DNA of 64,000 bases, from contig JAGGDC010000003.1 of assembly GCA_020809425.1 (NCBI GenBank), positions 310,001-374,000 of the forward strand, in the 5' to 3' direction. This DNA is from Candidatus Synoicihabitans palmerolidicus. Lineage in GTDB: Bacteria; Verrucomicrobiota; Verrucomicrobiia; Opitutales; Opitutaceae. Positions 41,701-50,050 of this stretch are shown here, piece after piece. Both the position numbers and the translations under genes were made by a program. The notes under the pieces are model-generated. The model was not told the origin of the DNA and did no database searches. It saw only the letters and a list, made by a program, of their open reading frames with translations. The first letter of the stretch is position 1, and every line of letters begins with the position of its first letter.

Positions 41701-43314
41701 CGAAATCGACATCACCCCCTGCTCCCGGATCGAGTCGATGGGAGGATTGGTGACCTGGGCAAAGAGCTGCTTGAAATAGTTGTAGAGCAGCCGCGGGCGC
41801 CGCGACAGCACCGCCAACGGGGTATCTTCGCCCATCGAGCCGGTCGGCTCCTTACCTTCGGCCAAGGGCTGCAACACCATCTCGAGTTCGTCGGTCTCGT
41901 AGCCAAAGGCAATCTGCTGCTCAACCGTGCCACCGGTCAGAGGTTCCTCCGCCGGTGCATCGCCTGCGATGTCCTGCAAAATCACCAAATGCTCCGCGCA
42001 CCACTCCTTGAAGAGCGGATTGCTGGTGACGCCTGCCTTGATCTCAGCGTCGTGGAAAAACCGCTTCTCCGCCAAATCGATCGCAATCATCCGGCCCGGA
42101 CCCAATCGGCCCGCCTCCACAACCTTGCCCGGGAAGTCGAACACGAGTCCCGCTTCCGATGCCAGAATCACGTAACCGTCATCGTAAACCTTGTAGCGCG
42201 CGGGCCGAAGTCCGTTCCGATCCAACGAGGCTCCGATGACCTTGCCATCCGTAAAAGCCACCGCCGCAGGACCATCCCACGGCTCCATCATCGTCGCATG
42301 GTAGCGGAAAAACGCCTTGGCCTCAGGGGAAAGGTTTTCGTCCGTCTCCCAGGCCGGCGGCATCATCATCATGGCCGCGTACACGGGATTGCGCCCGCCT
42401 AGCGTCAACAGATGCAACGCATTATCAAACGTTGCCGAATCGCTGCCATCCGGCTGCACCAACGGCTTGAGATCATCGTAGCGGTCACCCCACACCCCGT
42501 GGTACGGCGAATTCTCGCGCGCCCGCATAAAATTGCGGTTACCGCGGATCGTATTGATCTCACCATTGTGCGCCACCATGCGGAACGGGTGCGCCAAATG
42601 CCACATCGGGAACGTATTCGTGGAGTACCGCTGGTGAAAGATGGCGTAAGCCGTCGTAAACTTGGGCGACTTCAGGTCCGTGAAATACTTCCTTATCTGA
42701 TGCGGCGTGAGCATGCCCTTGTAGACGATGGTCCGGCTGGAGAATGAATTGATGTAAAACCCATCAATCCCCTCTTCCGCGATCCGACGCTCAATCGTCT
42801 TCTGCGCCAAAAAGAGCTTCCGCTCATAAAGGTCCTCATCGACCTCATCCGTGCGGGCGATCAACGCCTGGACCGTCACCGGCTGAGTTTCCAGCGCCTT
42901 GCGGCCCAGACAGGAGTCATCCGTCGGCACATCGCGCCAGCACAACCACACCAATCCCTCCGCCTCCACGGCATCACGCACGATCTTCTTACAGTGCGAC
43001 TGCGCATACTCGTCATCCCGCGGCAAAAAGATCATGCCCACGCCCAAATCACTATCTTGGAACAAGGTCTTACTCCTCTCTTCCAAACGCTCCCGCAACA
43101 GATCGACCGGGATTTGAGTCAACAGACCCGCGCCATCCCCGGTCACCGCATCCGCATCAATGGCTCCACGATGGGCCAACGCCTTCAGGGCCGACACCGC
43201 CCGGTTCACCACATCATAACTACGTTCGCCAGTCATCTTGGCGATAAAGCCGACGCCACAGGCGTCATGCTCCTGATCAGGATGATACAGCGGGGACGGA
43301 ATTAGTTTAGCCAT
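38752..43314 (-). CDS. gltB: Glutamate synthase (NADPH/ferredoxin) large subunit
   Basis: Makes glutamate from glutamine and 2-oxoglutarate. ATG at 43314 (MAKLIPSPLYHPDQEHDACG) gives 1520 residues, the usual size; the frame stays open further upstream but without family similarity. The propeptide precedes Cys19 (HDACGVGF), the N-terminal nucleophile of the glutaminase domain. Central and FMN domains follow (GGKSNSGEGGEALERYS; SGHDGGTGASPLASIKNAGS), with the 3Fe-4S motif CHLNTCPVGVATQ and the C-terminal GXGXG beta-helix. It is intact. No gltD lies next to it, so the small subunit must be elsewhere or the enzyme is ferredoxin-dependent. Confidence 0.97.
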   Translation of the reverse strand: MAKLIPSPLYHPDQEHDACGVGFIAKMTGERSYDVVNRAVSALKALAHRGAIDADAVTGDGAGLLTQIPVDLLRERLEERSKTLFQDSDLGVGMIFLPRDDEYAQSHCKKIVRDAVEAEGLVWLCWRDVPTDDSCLGRKALETQPVTVQALIARTDEVDEDLYERKLFLAQKTIERRIAEEGIDGFYINSFSSRTIVYKGMLTPHQIRKYFTDLKSPKFTTAYAIFHQRYSTNTFPMWHLAHPFRMVAHNGEINTIRGNRNFMRARENSPYHGVWGDRYDDLKPLVQPDGSDSATFDNALHLLTLGGRNPVYAAMMMMPPAWETDENLSPEAKAFFRYHATMMEPWDGPAAVAFTDGKVIGASLDRNGLRPARYKVYDDGYVILASEAGLVFDFPGKVVEAGRLGPGRMIAIDLAEKRFFHDAEIKAGVTSNPLFKEWCAEHLVILQDIAGDAPAEEPLTGGTVEQQIAFGYETDELEMVLQPLAEGKEPTGSMGEDTPLAVLSRRPRLLYNYFKQLFAQVTNPPIDSIREQGVMSISMFLGGRLGLFEELPKTAGLVEVRTPILENHEVAALDGIDFLEDRVARLSVLFDAAAGPKGLEPAVKALAAAAEKSVTENRAKIIILSDRGVSKTQAAIPMLMAVGAVHQRLVRAGVRVRCDLVAETGEAREVHQIACLLGMGVNAVNPYLALQVVDQFAADGKAGEGTTPAQARANYVTAIGAGLRKIMAKMGISTLFSYRGAQIFEALGVSHKLIKECFCGVPSPIGGIGYLQVGEATLVRHAAAYPELDAADPDNAGTSTAPELKSEGYYKVNKRGDGEYHAWSPKLIASMNKFNRAGDVEAYQPWKAQADDHQPVALKDLLRIRFPAQGIDLEEVEGIEDIRRRFTTAGMSMGALSPEAHEALAIAMNRIGGKSNSGEGGEALERYSVRENGDNANSAIKQVASGRFGVTAEYLANAKEIEIKMAQGAKPGEGGQLPGHKVSPMIAKLRFSVPGVTLISPPPHHDIYSIEDLAQLIFDLKEVNPRAKVCVKLVSSSGVGTVAAGVAKAYADVVLVSGHDGGTGASPLASIKNAGSAWEIGVAEAHQVLMMNGLRGRVVLRTDGGMKTGRDIIIAALLGAEEFNFGTAALIAAGCAMFRVCHLNTCPVGVATQRADLRAKFRGKPENVINFFNVVSEDVREYLAKLGARSINEIIGRVDLLEQIDDPVNPKTKLINLSGLLHNPDPSGEAERYHQRERNERFGNEGSFDEAILQEARDVILGKSARLVARYKVTNVNRDIGTHLSGQIAYQKGNAGLAPGTIDLTFTGSAGQSFGTFLVNGLRLTLNGEANDYVGKGMNGGEIIIRPRDTSTFAWNEQSIAGNTCLYGATGGDLFAAGRSGERFGVRNSGATAVIEGVGDHGCEYMTGGLIVVLGPTGQNFGAGMSGGLAFIYDDEDKFEGRINPAMIGVERLSDEEEIASLAQLVSVHATLTGSPHAQAMLQDWDNATKKFWKVVPFPPTPETPKALYRFDEAKTSALA

Positions 43315-43453
43315 GTGAAGAAAATAGACGTTGAAGCGAGTTCTGGAGAGAGCAGGAGCCGGGGCGGACCAAGCCCCCGGCAATACGTAAAAAAGGGCCG
43401 GCCGCATGTTTGCGCGATCCGGCCCCGAAAAAATGGTTGGGTAACCTTAGCGC

Positions 43454-43789
43454 TTAAAAGAAACGAACAGTTTTAGTCGCCATTTTTTCGTGCTCCTCAT
43501 CAGAACACCCGGCATTGGTCGATACCCCCGCATCACGTTCCGTCGGCTTCACCAGCTCGTTGGAAAGCATATAGTTTTCGACCTCTTCCCCCGAAACGTC
43601 GGCCAGCATGACGCCGTCGATATCCATACAAGGAGAGAGCGGCTGACCGGACTTCTGCACCATTTCGGCGTAGTTGTCGCGGTTGTTGATAATGTCGATG
43701 TCCTCATATTGGAGTCCATATTTGGTCATGATGGCGCGAACACCATTGGACCAACCGCAGTGAGGTTTGAGATAAGCTTTGATTTTCAT
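43454..43789 (-). CDS. Glutaredoxin-like protein (CGWS active site)
   Basis: 111 residues from ATG at 43789 (MKIKAYLKPHCGWSNGVRAI); the longer upstream frame lacks similarity. The thioredoxin-fold active site is CGWS, a monothiol-type variant of CPYC, and the cis-Pro segment is GQPLSPCMDIDG followed by GEEVENYML. An extra C-terminal tail carries another Cys (STNAGCSDEEHEKMATKTV). Monothiol glutaredoxins handle Fe-S clusters or glutathione-linked reductions; which applies here is unknown. It lies 140 bases upstream of gltB on the same strand. Confidence 0.85.
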   Translation of the reverse strand: MKIKAYLKPHCGWSNGVRAIMTKYGLQYEDIDIINNRDNYAEMVQKSGQPLSPCMDIDGVMLADVSGEEVENYMLSNELVKPTERDAGVSTNAGCSDEEHEKMATKTVRFF

Positions 43790-44202
43790 GTGACAAATAT
43801 ACCCGGACAAAAGCGCGGCAAAAATCAAGGGCCGTCGGCCCGCCGTTCAAGAAGAAGTTTGGCTTATTTCCGGTATTAAGCCAAGCTGTTAGGCTGCAAT
43901 ATAGAGTGCAACTCTGCGAGGAACGCAACTTCGGGCGCAAGTCACAGACTGTTTGGCGTCCCGTCCCTCACTGAAGAGGTCACTCCGGACGCCACCGCCG
44001 GCCGTATTGGGTTCCCGTCGGTCAACGCGTCGCCCACAGCAAACTCGAAAATCGTAACCCGCCCACCGCGTTTGCTAAAATATCGGCGATTCCTCTCCGA
44101 CTCGGCGTCCACGCTTGCGCTGAAAGATTCCGGTGCAAAAGTTCGTTTCTTTAAGAGAAACCCACCTGAGGTTTCCGAATCTCAACCCTGTTTCCATCAC
44201 CC
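43790..44202. other. Divergent intergenic region between glutaredoxin gene and recA
   Basis: 413 bases with no supported gene. It should hold promoters in both directions. The only clear structure is the palindrome noted separately at 44145-44161. Confidence 0.5.
44145..44161. promoter_or_regulatory. 17-bp near-perfect palindrome upstream of recA
   Basis: GTTTCTTTAAGAGAAAC, symmetrical except for one G-T pair, centred about 50 bases before the recA start. The position fits a repressor operator (LexA in an SOS gene) or a 5'-UTR hairpin. I cannot confirm that it matches the LexA box of this lineage. Confidence 0.35.
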
Positions 44203-45306
44203 ATGGCTCGCTCCACCGCCTCGAAAACCACCGCTCCCGCCCCGACCAACGAAATCTCCGCCCGCAAAAACGTGGACTTGGCCATCAGCGCCATCACCAA
44301 ACAATTCGGCGAGGGCTCCATCATGCGCCTGGGCGACAATACCCGCATGAAAGTGGAGACCATCTCAACCGGTTCTCTCGCCATCGATCTCGCCTTGGGC
44401 GTCGGCGGTCTGCCCCGCGGTCGTATCGTCGAAATCTACGGTCCGGAATCCTCCGGTAAAACTACCTTCTGTCTGAGTGTTATCGCCGAAGCCCAACGCC
44501 GGGGTGGTCTCGCCGCCTTCATCGACGTCGAACACGCCCTCGACCCCAAATACGCCCGCATCGTGGGCGTAAACCTTGACGACCTGCTCGTCTCCCAACC
44601 CGACTCCGGCGAAGACGCACTCAACATCACCGAGACGCTGATCCGATCCAACGCCATCGATGTCATCGTCATCGACTCCGTGGCGGCCCTCGTCTCCAAA
44701 GCCGAACTCGACGGTCAAATGGGCGATGCCACCGTCGGCTCCCAGGCCCGCCTCATGTCCCAGGCGATGCGCCGTCTCACCGCCGTCGTCAGCAAAACCA
44801 AGTGCGTCTGCATCTTCACCAATCAAATCCGCGAAAAGATCGGCGTCATGTTCGGCAGCCCCGAAACCACCCCCGGCGGGCGTGCCCTCAAGTTTTTCTG
44901 CTCCATCCGCATCGACATCCGCCGTCGCGAACAAATCAAACAACCCGACGGCAGGGTCATCGGCAACCGCACCAAACTTAAGATCGTTAAAAACAAGGTC
45001 GCCGCCCCCTTCACCGAGTGCGAATTCGACATCATGTACGACGAAGGCATCTCGGCCACCGGCTCAATTCTCGACCTCGGCCTCGAACACAAAGTCCTCG
45101 AAAAACGCGGGGCCTGGATCTCCTACAAGGGCGATCTCATCGGCCAGGGTCGCGACGCCGCCAAAGCCACCTTTAAAGAAAAACCCGCGCTCGCCAAAGA
45201 GGTCATGGATGCCGTCAACGCCAAGGTAAACGTCACCGGAGGAACCGACGTCACCGGCGAAGATAAAACCAAGGAATCACCAACACCCCCTACCACCCTA
45301 GTGTAG
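44203..45306 (+). CDS. recA: Recombinase RecA, stop codon inside an IS630 end
   Basis: ATP-dependent strand exchange, SOS co-protease. ATG at 44203 gives 367 residues. Walker [11 protein letters not shown], Walker B region [14 protein letters not shown], loop L1 ([20 protein letters not shown]) and loop L2 region with [20 protein letters not shown] are all intact. The C-terminus ([16 protein letters not shown]) ends at TAG 45304-45306, which lies in the left inverted repeat of an IS630 inserted after TA at 45299-45300. The native last residues have therefore been replaced, but the core is untouched. The acidic/proline tail of RecA is not essential for recombination. Confidence 0.97.
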   Translation: MARSTASKTTAPAPTNEISARKNVDLAISAITKQFGEGSIMRLGDNTRMKVETISTGSLAIDLALGVGGLPRGRIVEIYGPESSGKTTFCLSVIAEAQRRGGLAAFIDVEHALDPKYARIVGVNLDDLLVSQPDSGEDALNITETLIRSNAIDVIVIDSVAALVSKAELDGQMGDATVGSQARLMSQAMRRLTAVVSKTKCVCIFTNQIREKIGVMFGSPETTPGGRALKFFCSIRIDIRRREQIKQPDGRVIGNRTKLKIVKNKVAAPFTECEFDIMYDEGISATGSILDLGLEHKVLEKRGAWISYKGDLIGQGRDAAKATFKEKPALAKEVMDAVNAKVNVTGGTDVTGEDKTKESPTPPTTLV

Positions 45307-46327
45307 TGGGAGTTAATTAGCTATACTAAAACATAGTAGTGCAGGATGGGTGCATGGCCCGCCCTGTTAATCCGCTAATCATTGATGCCGCGCAGCATCA
45401 AGAGCTTGAACAGATGATCAAACGCCCGACCACGCCGCAACGGGAGGTCAGGCGGGCGCGCATCGTGTTGTTGCGGGCCGAAGGGAAAAGCCAGGAGACG
45501 GTGGCTGCTCAGATCGGAGTGAATCGTCCGGTGGTGGCGAAGTGGGAAAAGCGATTTCGTGAGGCAGGGTTGGCTGGATGGGCCGAAGCGAGACGTTCGG
45601 GCCGGAAGCCGAGTGTGGATGTGGCGATTCGCGCGCAGATCGTCACTGAGGTCACGCAACCCCCGGCCGGGCGCACCCGCTGGTCCTCCCCACGGCCTTG
45701 GTGCTGTGTTGCGACGAGAAAAGCCAGTGCCAGGCGCTTGAGCGCACCCAGCCGGGCCTGCCATGGGGTATCGGGCACATCAAAACCGCCACCCACGATT
45801 ACACCCGCCACGGCACGGTCACGCTCTTCGCCGCCCTCGGCTATCTGGACGGCAAAATCATGCGACGCACCGCCTCTCGGCATACCCACCGCGAATGGCT
45901 CGGTTTCCTCCAGCACATCGATGCGCAGGCACCCGACGGCTTGGTCCTGCATCTGATCATCGACAACTACGCCACCCACAAGCACGCCAAAGTGAAGAGC
46001 TGGATAAAGTGGCGCCATCAGCGCCATGCCAAAGCCCATGGCCTCGAGCGCATCGCACTGCACTCCAACATCCTCTTCCTGGTTGAATCTAGTGGAGCGC
46101 TTCTTCCGCGACCTCACCGTCGATTGTATCCGCGATGGCAGCTTCACCAGCGTTCGAGACCTCACCAACGCCATCGGAACCTACATGGCCGCACGCTACC
46201 TCGAACCCACCCGCTACCCCACCCGCTACACTTGGAAGGCCGAAGGCTCCGCCATCCTGGAGAAAACCCAACGCGCCCGCACCGCCGCATCCCTTCATTC
46301 AGTATAGTTCATTAACTCTCAGCACAC
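45301..46327 (+). mobile_element. IS630-family element at the recA 3' end
   Basis: Starts GTGTAGTGGGAGTTAATTAG at 45301 and ends with the imperfect inverted repeat CTCTCAGCACAC at 46327. The TA target duplication is at 45299-45300 and 46328-46329, diagnostic of IS630. It is 1027 bp, about 150 shorter than the element reconstructed from the 6679-7733 and 51867-52000 halves, because of an internal deletion. Confidence 0.9.
45339..46307 (+). pseudogene. IS630-family transposase, internally deleted
   Basis: The N-terminus matches the 7692 copy (MARPVNPLIIDAAQHQELEQ to GRTRWSS). About 150-160 bases are then missing, and the DDE core resumes one frame over: VLCCDEKSQCQALERTQPGL, then HLIIDNYATHKHAKVKSWIK. 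The frame changes again before TPTSSSWLNLVERFFRDLTV, at the same point as in the other copy. The C-terminus is complete (YTWKAEGSAILEKTQRARTA). It cannot make a working transposase. Confidence 0.85.
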
Positions 46328-46346
46328 TAGTCCTCCGGTCTGGCCC

Positions 46347-47250
46347 ATGCCTATCGCTCATCGCTTTCTCACCGCCGCATTCATCTCGAGTGCGGCGGTC
46401 CTCTGTCAGCCCTTCCTGGGCGCACAAGACGACGTCATTGTCGCCCCCCCCGATGTTGGTCTCGACCACCGGCGGAGGCCCCCAATGGGAAACGATTCCT
46501 GAATTCGCCGCCGCCGCCGCCGCCAAAGGCATCCCGCTCGCCTGTTTCCAATACGCGCAACTACTCGAAGAGGGTGATGACGACTTGCCGGCCGCCCCGG
46601 AGCGCGCCATCGAGCGCTACGAAACCGCCGCCGCCGCCGGCTACGGCGAAGCCATCTTCCGCTTGGGCAAAATCAACCACGACGGACTGCTCGGCCAACG
46701 AAAGAACTACGACCGCGCCCTCGAACTCTATCCGCGCGCCGCCGTCGCCGGTGTTCCCGAAGCGATCTACAATGTGGGTGCCATGTACGTCAGCGACCGC
46801 GGCGTAAAACGGAACTACGTCGCAGGCCTCGCCTGGCTGCTCCTCGCCGCCGAACAAGGTTCCGACCCCGGCTCGGTCGATCAGGTCAAACACCGCCTGC
46901 GCAAGCGGCCGGAAATGATCACCGCCGCCGAAAAACGCCTGGCTGGACGCAAAGCCGAATTCACCGCGCCTTCCGCCAATACCCCCGGTCCTGTCCTCCA
47001 AACGAAATCGGCCCCCCTACCATCCCTCGCCCCAACCGCCCCCCCGCTCGCGACGCCTCCGGTCAACAACATCAGAATCGCTCCCTCGCGACCCACCTTC
47101 ACCCCGAGCGCTCCCACCATCGGTATGCCCTCGATCTCTATTCCGCAACCCGCCCCCAAACCCATCCCCCCTCCACCGAAGACGATACTTCTTAAATTGC
47201 CGGAGGCCGCCGTTCGGTGGCCATGCCGAGAACCGCAACGCTCAACGTAG
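46347..47250 (+). pseudogene. Secreted Sel1-repeat protein, frameshifted in a C run
   Basis: ATG at 46347 opens a signal peptide (MPIAHRFLTAAFISSAAVLC, then QPFLGAQ) that leads to DDVIVAPP. A run of eight C (46443-46450) shifts the frame, and the mature part continues one frame over: IPLACFQYAQLLEEGDDDLP, then YETAAAAGYGEAIFRLGKIN and NVGAMYVSDRGVKRNYVAGL, which are Sel1-like helical repeats. A proline-rich C-terminal tail (APTAPPLATPP) follows. Sel1 proteins act as scaffolds; the role here is unknown. The run may be a slippery site, a real mutation or a read error. Confidence 0.72.
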
Positions 47251-47435
47251 GATTCCTACGAATACACTTCTGCATCAATTACCGTCCGGTGGACGGGACG
47301 CACCTGCCCTCAACACGCCGTAGCCCGCCCAACGGAACCCACCGTAAGCGACCACACTTGCCGCCATAAGGCGGGCCTCTGACCGAGCCCCAACGTTGCA
47401 TCCAGTGCGCAGCTACCATTTGATCACGATTTACC

Positions 47436-48158
47436 GTGACGACTTCCGTCTCAACCTCACCCGTGCTGACCGCTCGCGGACTCGCCAAAACCTACGGCAC
47501 CGGTAATGCGGCCGTCCGCGCTCTGCGCGACGTCGATCTGAATCTGCCCGGGGGTGAACTCGTCGTGCTGCTCGGTGCGTCGGGTTCGGGCAAATCCACG
47601 CTCCTTAACCTGGTCGAAGGCCTCGACGCTCCCTCCGGCAGATCTCTCCACTACCGAGGTTGGGACGTCGGACACGTCGACGAAGCCGGCCTCACCGCCT
47701 ACCGTCGCGATGTCGTGGGCTTCGTGTTTAAATTCTACAACCTCATCCCGAGCCTGACCGCTCGCGAAAACACCGGTCTCATCACCGAAATCGCCCGAAA
47801 CCCCATGAGCACCGACGATGCTCTCGAACTCGTCGGCCTCACCAATCGCGCCAACCATTTTCCCGCCCAACTCTCCGGCGGGGAGCAGCAACGCGTCGCC
47901 ATCGCCCGCGCCATCGCCAAACGCCCCGAAATCCTCCTCTGCGACGAACCCACCGGCGCCCTGGATGTCAAAATCGGCATTCTCGTCCTTGAAGCCGTGC
48001 AACGAATCAATCGCGAACTTGGCACCCTCACTCTGGTCATCACCCACAACGCCATTCTCGCCGAAATGGCCGACCGCGTCTTTACCATGTCCGATGGACG
48101 ACTCAGCCCACCACGCGTCAATCCCAACCCACGACCGGTGACCGAACTCGAGTGGTAG
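47436..48158 (+). CDS. ABC transporter ATP-binding protein (MacB/LolD type)
   Basis: 240 residues. Walker [10 protein letters not shown], signature [14 protein letters not shown], Walker [13 protein letters not shown] and H-loop VITHN are all present. The Q-loop, normally GFVFQ, reads [15 protein letters not shown], so Gln is replaced by Lys (AAA). Since the Q-loop Gln couples ATP hydrolysis to the permease, this may reduce function. It starts 30 bases before the permease gene, clearly one operon for a MacB/LolCDE-like exporter. The partner permease is broken, so the ATPase is probably free to decay. The start ATG/GTG near 47436 is uncertain. Confidence 0.88.
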   Translation: MTTSVSTSPVLTARGLAKTYGTGNAAVRALRDVDLNLPGGELVVLLGASGSGKSTLLNLVEGLDAPSGRSLHYRGWDVGHVDEAGLTAYRRDVVGFVFKFYNLIPSLTARENTGLITEIARNPMSTDDALELVGLTNRANHFPAQLSGGEQQRVAIARAIAKRPEILLCDEPTGALDVKIGILVLEAVQRINRELGTLTLVITHNAILAEMADRVFTMSDGRLSPPRVNPNPRPVTELEW

Positions 48159-48188
48159 CCTGACTCGCCTCTCACTGCCTCTCTCCCC

Positions 48189-50050
48189 ATGGACTTGCTC
48201 GACCTGAAATTGCTGCGCGACCTGCGGGCACTTAAGTCACAAGCCTTCGCCCTCGCACTCGTCATGGCCTGCGGTCTCGCCATGATGATCATGACTCGCA
48301 GCCTCATCGAGTCCCTCAACACCGCCCGCCAAGGTGACTACGAAAAACACCGCTTCGCCGAAGTTTTTGCTGATCTCAAACGTGCGCCCAATGGCGTGCG
48401 GGATCGCCTCTCCGCCCTGCCTGGCGTCGCCGCTGTCGAAACCGGTGTTCAAGTCCGGGTTACTCTCGATCTGCCCGAGTTGCTCGAACCCGCCTCCGGG
48501 TTGATCAACTCCATTCCCGACCGGCGCGCGATGGTGCTTAATCAACTTTGTCCACTCCGTAGTTATTTTATGGATACATAGACTCGTCATGAGATTCTCG
48601 TCAGTGAAGTGTTCGCCGAAGCCAACTAGCTCGAACCCGGCGATCAGATCGCCGCCATCCTTAATGGCAACCGTCTCGAACTCCGCATCGCCGGCATCGT
48701 GTTGTCCCCGCAATATGTCTTTGAGGCTCCTCCGAGCTCCGCACTGCCCGACAACTGCACGTTCGGCATGTTCTGGATGCGTGAACAAGAGGTGGTTGAA
48801 GCCTTCAATCTCGAAGGTGCCTTCAACACCGTCGCCCTTACCCTCGCGCCGGGCGCCTCCGAACCCGACGTCATCGCGGCACTGGACCGTATACTTCAAT
48901 CCTATGGCGGGCTCGGAGCTTACGGACGCTCCGAGCACCCGTCGGACATTCGCGTCGACGATGAGATTCGAGTGCTCCAAGGCCTGTCCTTCGGGTTCCC
49001 CTTGGTATTCCTCAGCGTGGCCGCCTTCATGACCCACTCCGTCATGAGTCGCCAAATCTCCCTGCAGCGGGAGCAAATCGCCATCCTCAAAGCCTGCGGG
49101 TTCTCCCACCGCACCATCGCCTGACATTTTGTAAAGTTCGCATTGGTAATCGTGATTGTCGGCACCGCACTCGGCACCCTGGGCGGCTTTCTTTTTGGTC
49201 TGCAATTGGTCGACATGTATCACTTGTTCTTCCGGTTCCCCCGGTTGGAGTTTGTCCCCGCCACCGGCGCGATCATCGGCGCCTTGCTTGCCAGTACCGC
49301 CGCCGCATTGGTCGGCGTATCCGGTGCCGTGCGCAAGGTGGTCAAACTCGCCCCTGCCGAGGCCATGCGTCCCGAACCTCCCGCGAGTTTCCGGCCCGCC
49401 CTGGTCGAACGGCTTGGGATCTCGAAATGGTTTACCGTAACCCTGCGCATGTCCTTCCGAAACCTGGAACGCAAACCATGGCAGGCCTTCTTCACCACGA
49501 TCGCCCTAGCGATGGCCACCGGCATCCTCATCATTCCCAATGCCTTTCGAGATGGGATAAATCACATCCTCGAATTTCAGTGGGATGTCGTGCAGCGTCA
49601 AACGGTCACCGTTTCCCTCGTTGAACCTGGTCCGCTTAGAGCCGTACACGACTTTGCGCAACTCCCCGGAGTGACCCACATTGAACCGTTTCGCTCCGTT
49701 CCTGTCGAGCTGCAGGTCGGTCATCTCTCTCGTCGCCTCGCCCTTCATGGGTTCGTTCGCGATCCGGTGCTCAACCGCGTCATGGAGTCCGAGAATCGCC
49801 CTCTACCACTACCCACGGAAGGCGTCATCATATCTCAAGCCTTGTGCGAGACTCTTGGGGTCACCGCAGGCGACCCCGTGACGGTAAACGTTCTCCAAAG
49901 GAAACGTCGCCAATTCGAGGTCACGGTCTCCGCCATGGCCGAAGATTTTGCCGGCATCGCCACTTACATGGAACTAGATTCCCTCAATCGTCTCCTCGGC
50001 GAAGGTGACCGCATTTCCGGGGCATTCATCAGCGTGGGCCAAAATAGTTG
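48189..50050 (+). pseudogene. FtsX-like ABC permease with three stops, truncated by IS-A
   Basis: One frame holds the whole remnant: an N-terminal helix ([20 protein letters not shown]), a periplasmic domain (SALPGVAAVETGVQVRVTLD), helices of the FtsX domain (LVIVIVGTALGTLGGFLFGL, AIIGALLASTAAALVGVSGA) and a second copy starting LRMSFRNLERKPWQAFFTTI. In-frame stops are TAG 48579-48581, TAG 48627-48629 and TGA 49122-49124. The gene then ends abruptly in IS-A at 50051, so the last helices are missing. The stops look like single substitutions (for example TGG to TGA at 49122). It is the partner of the ATPase upstream. Confidence 0.85.

Noticed and set aside
25200..49124. Possible reassignment or suppression of TAG, since several genes have in-frame TAG
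   Set aside because: Intact genes (lpdA, trpB, recA) end in TAG, and TGA and TAA also occur as internal stops. Ordinary nonsense mutation explains the set.
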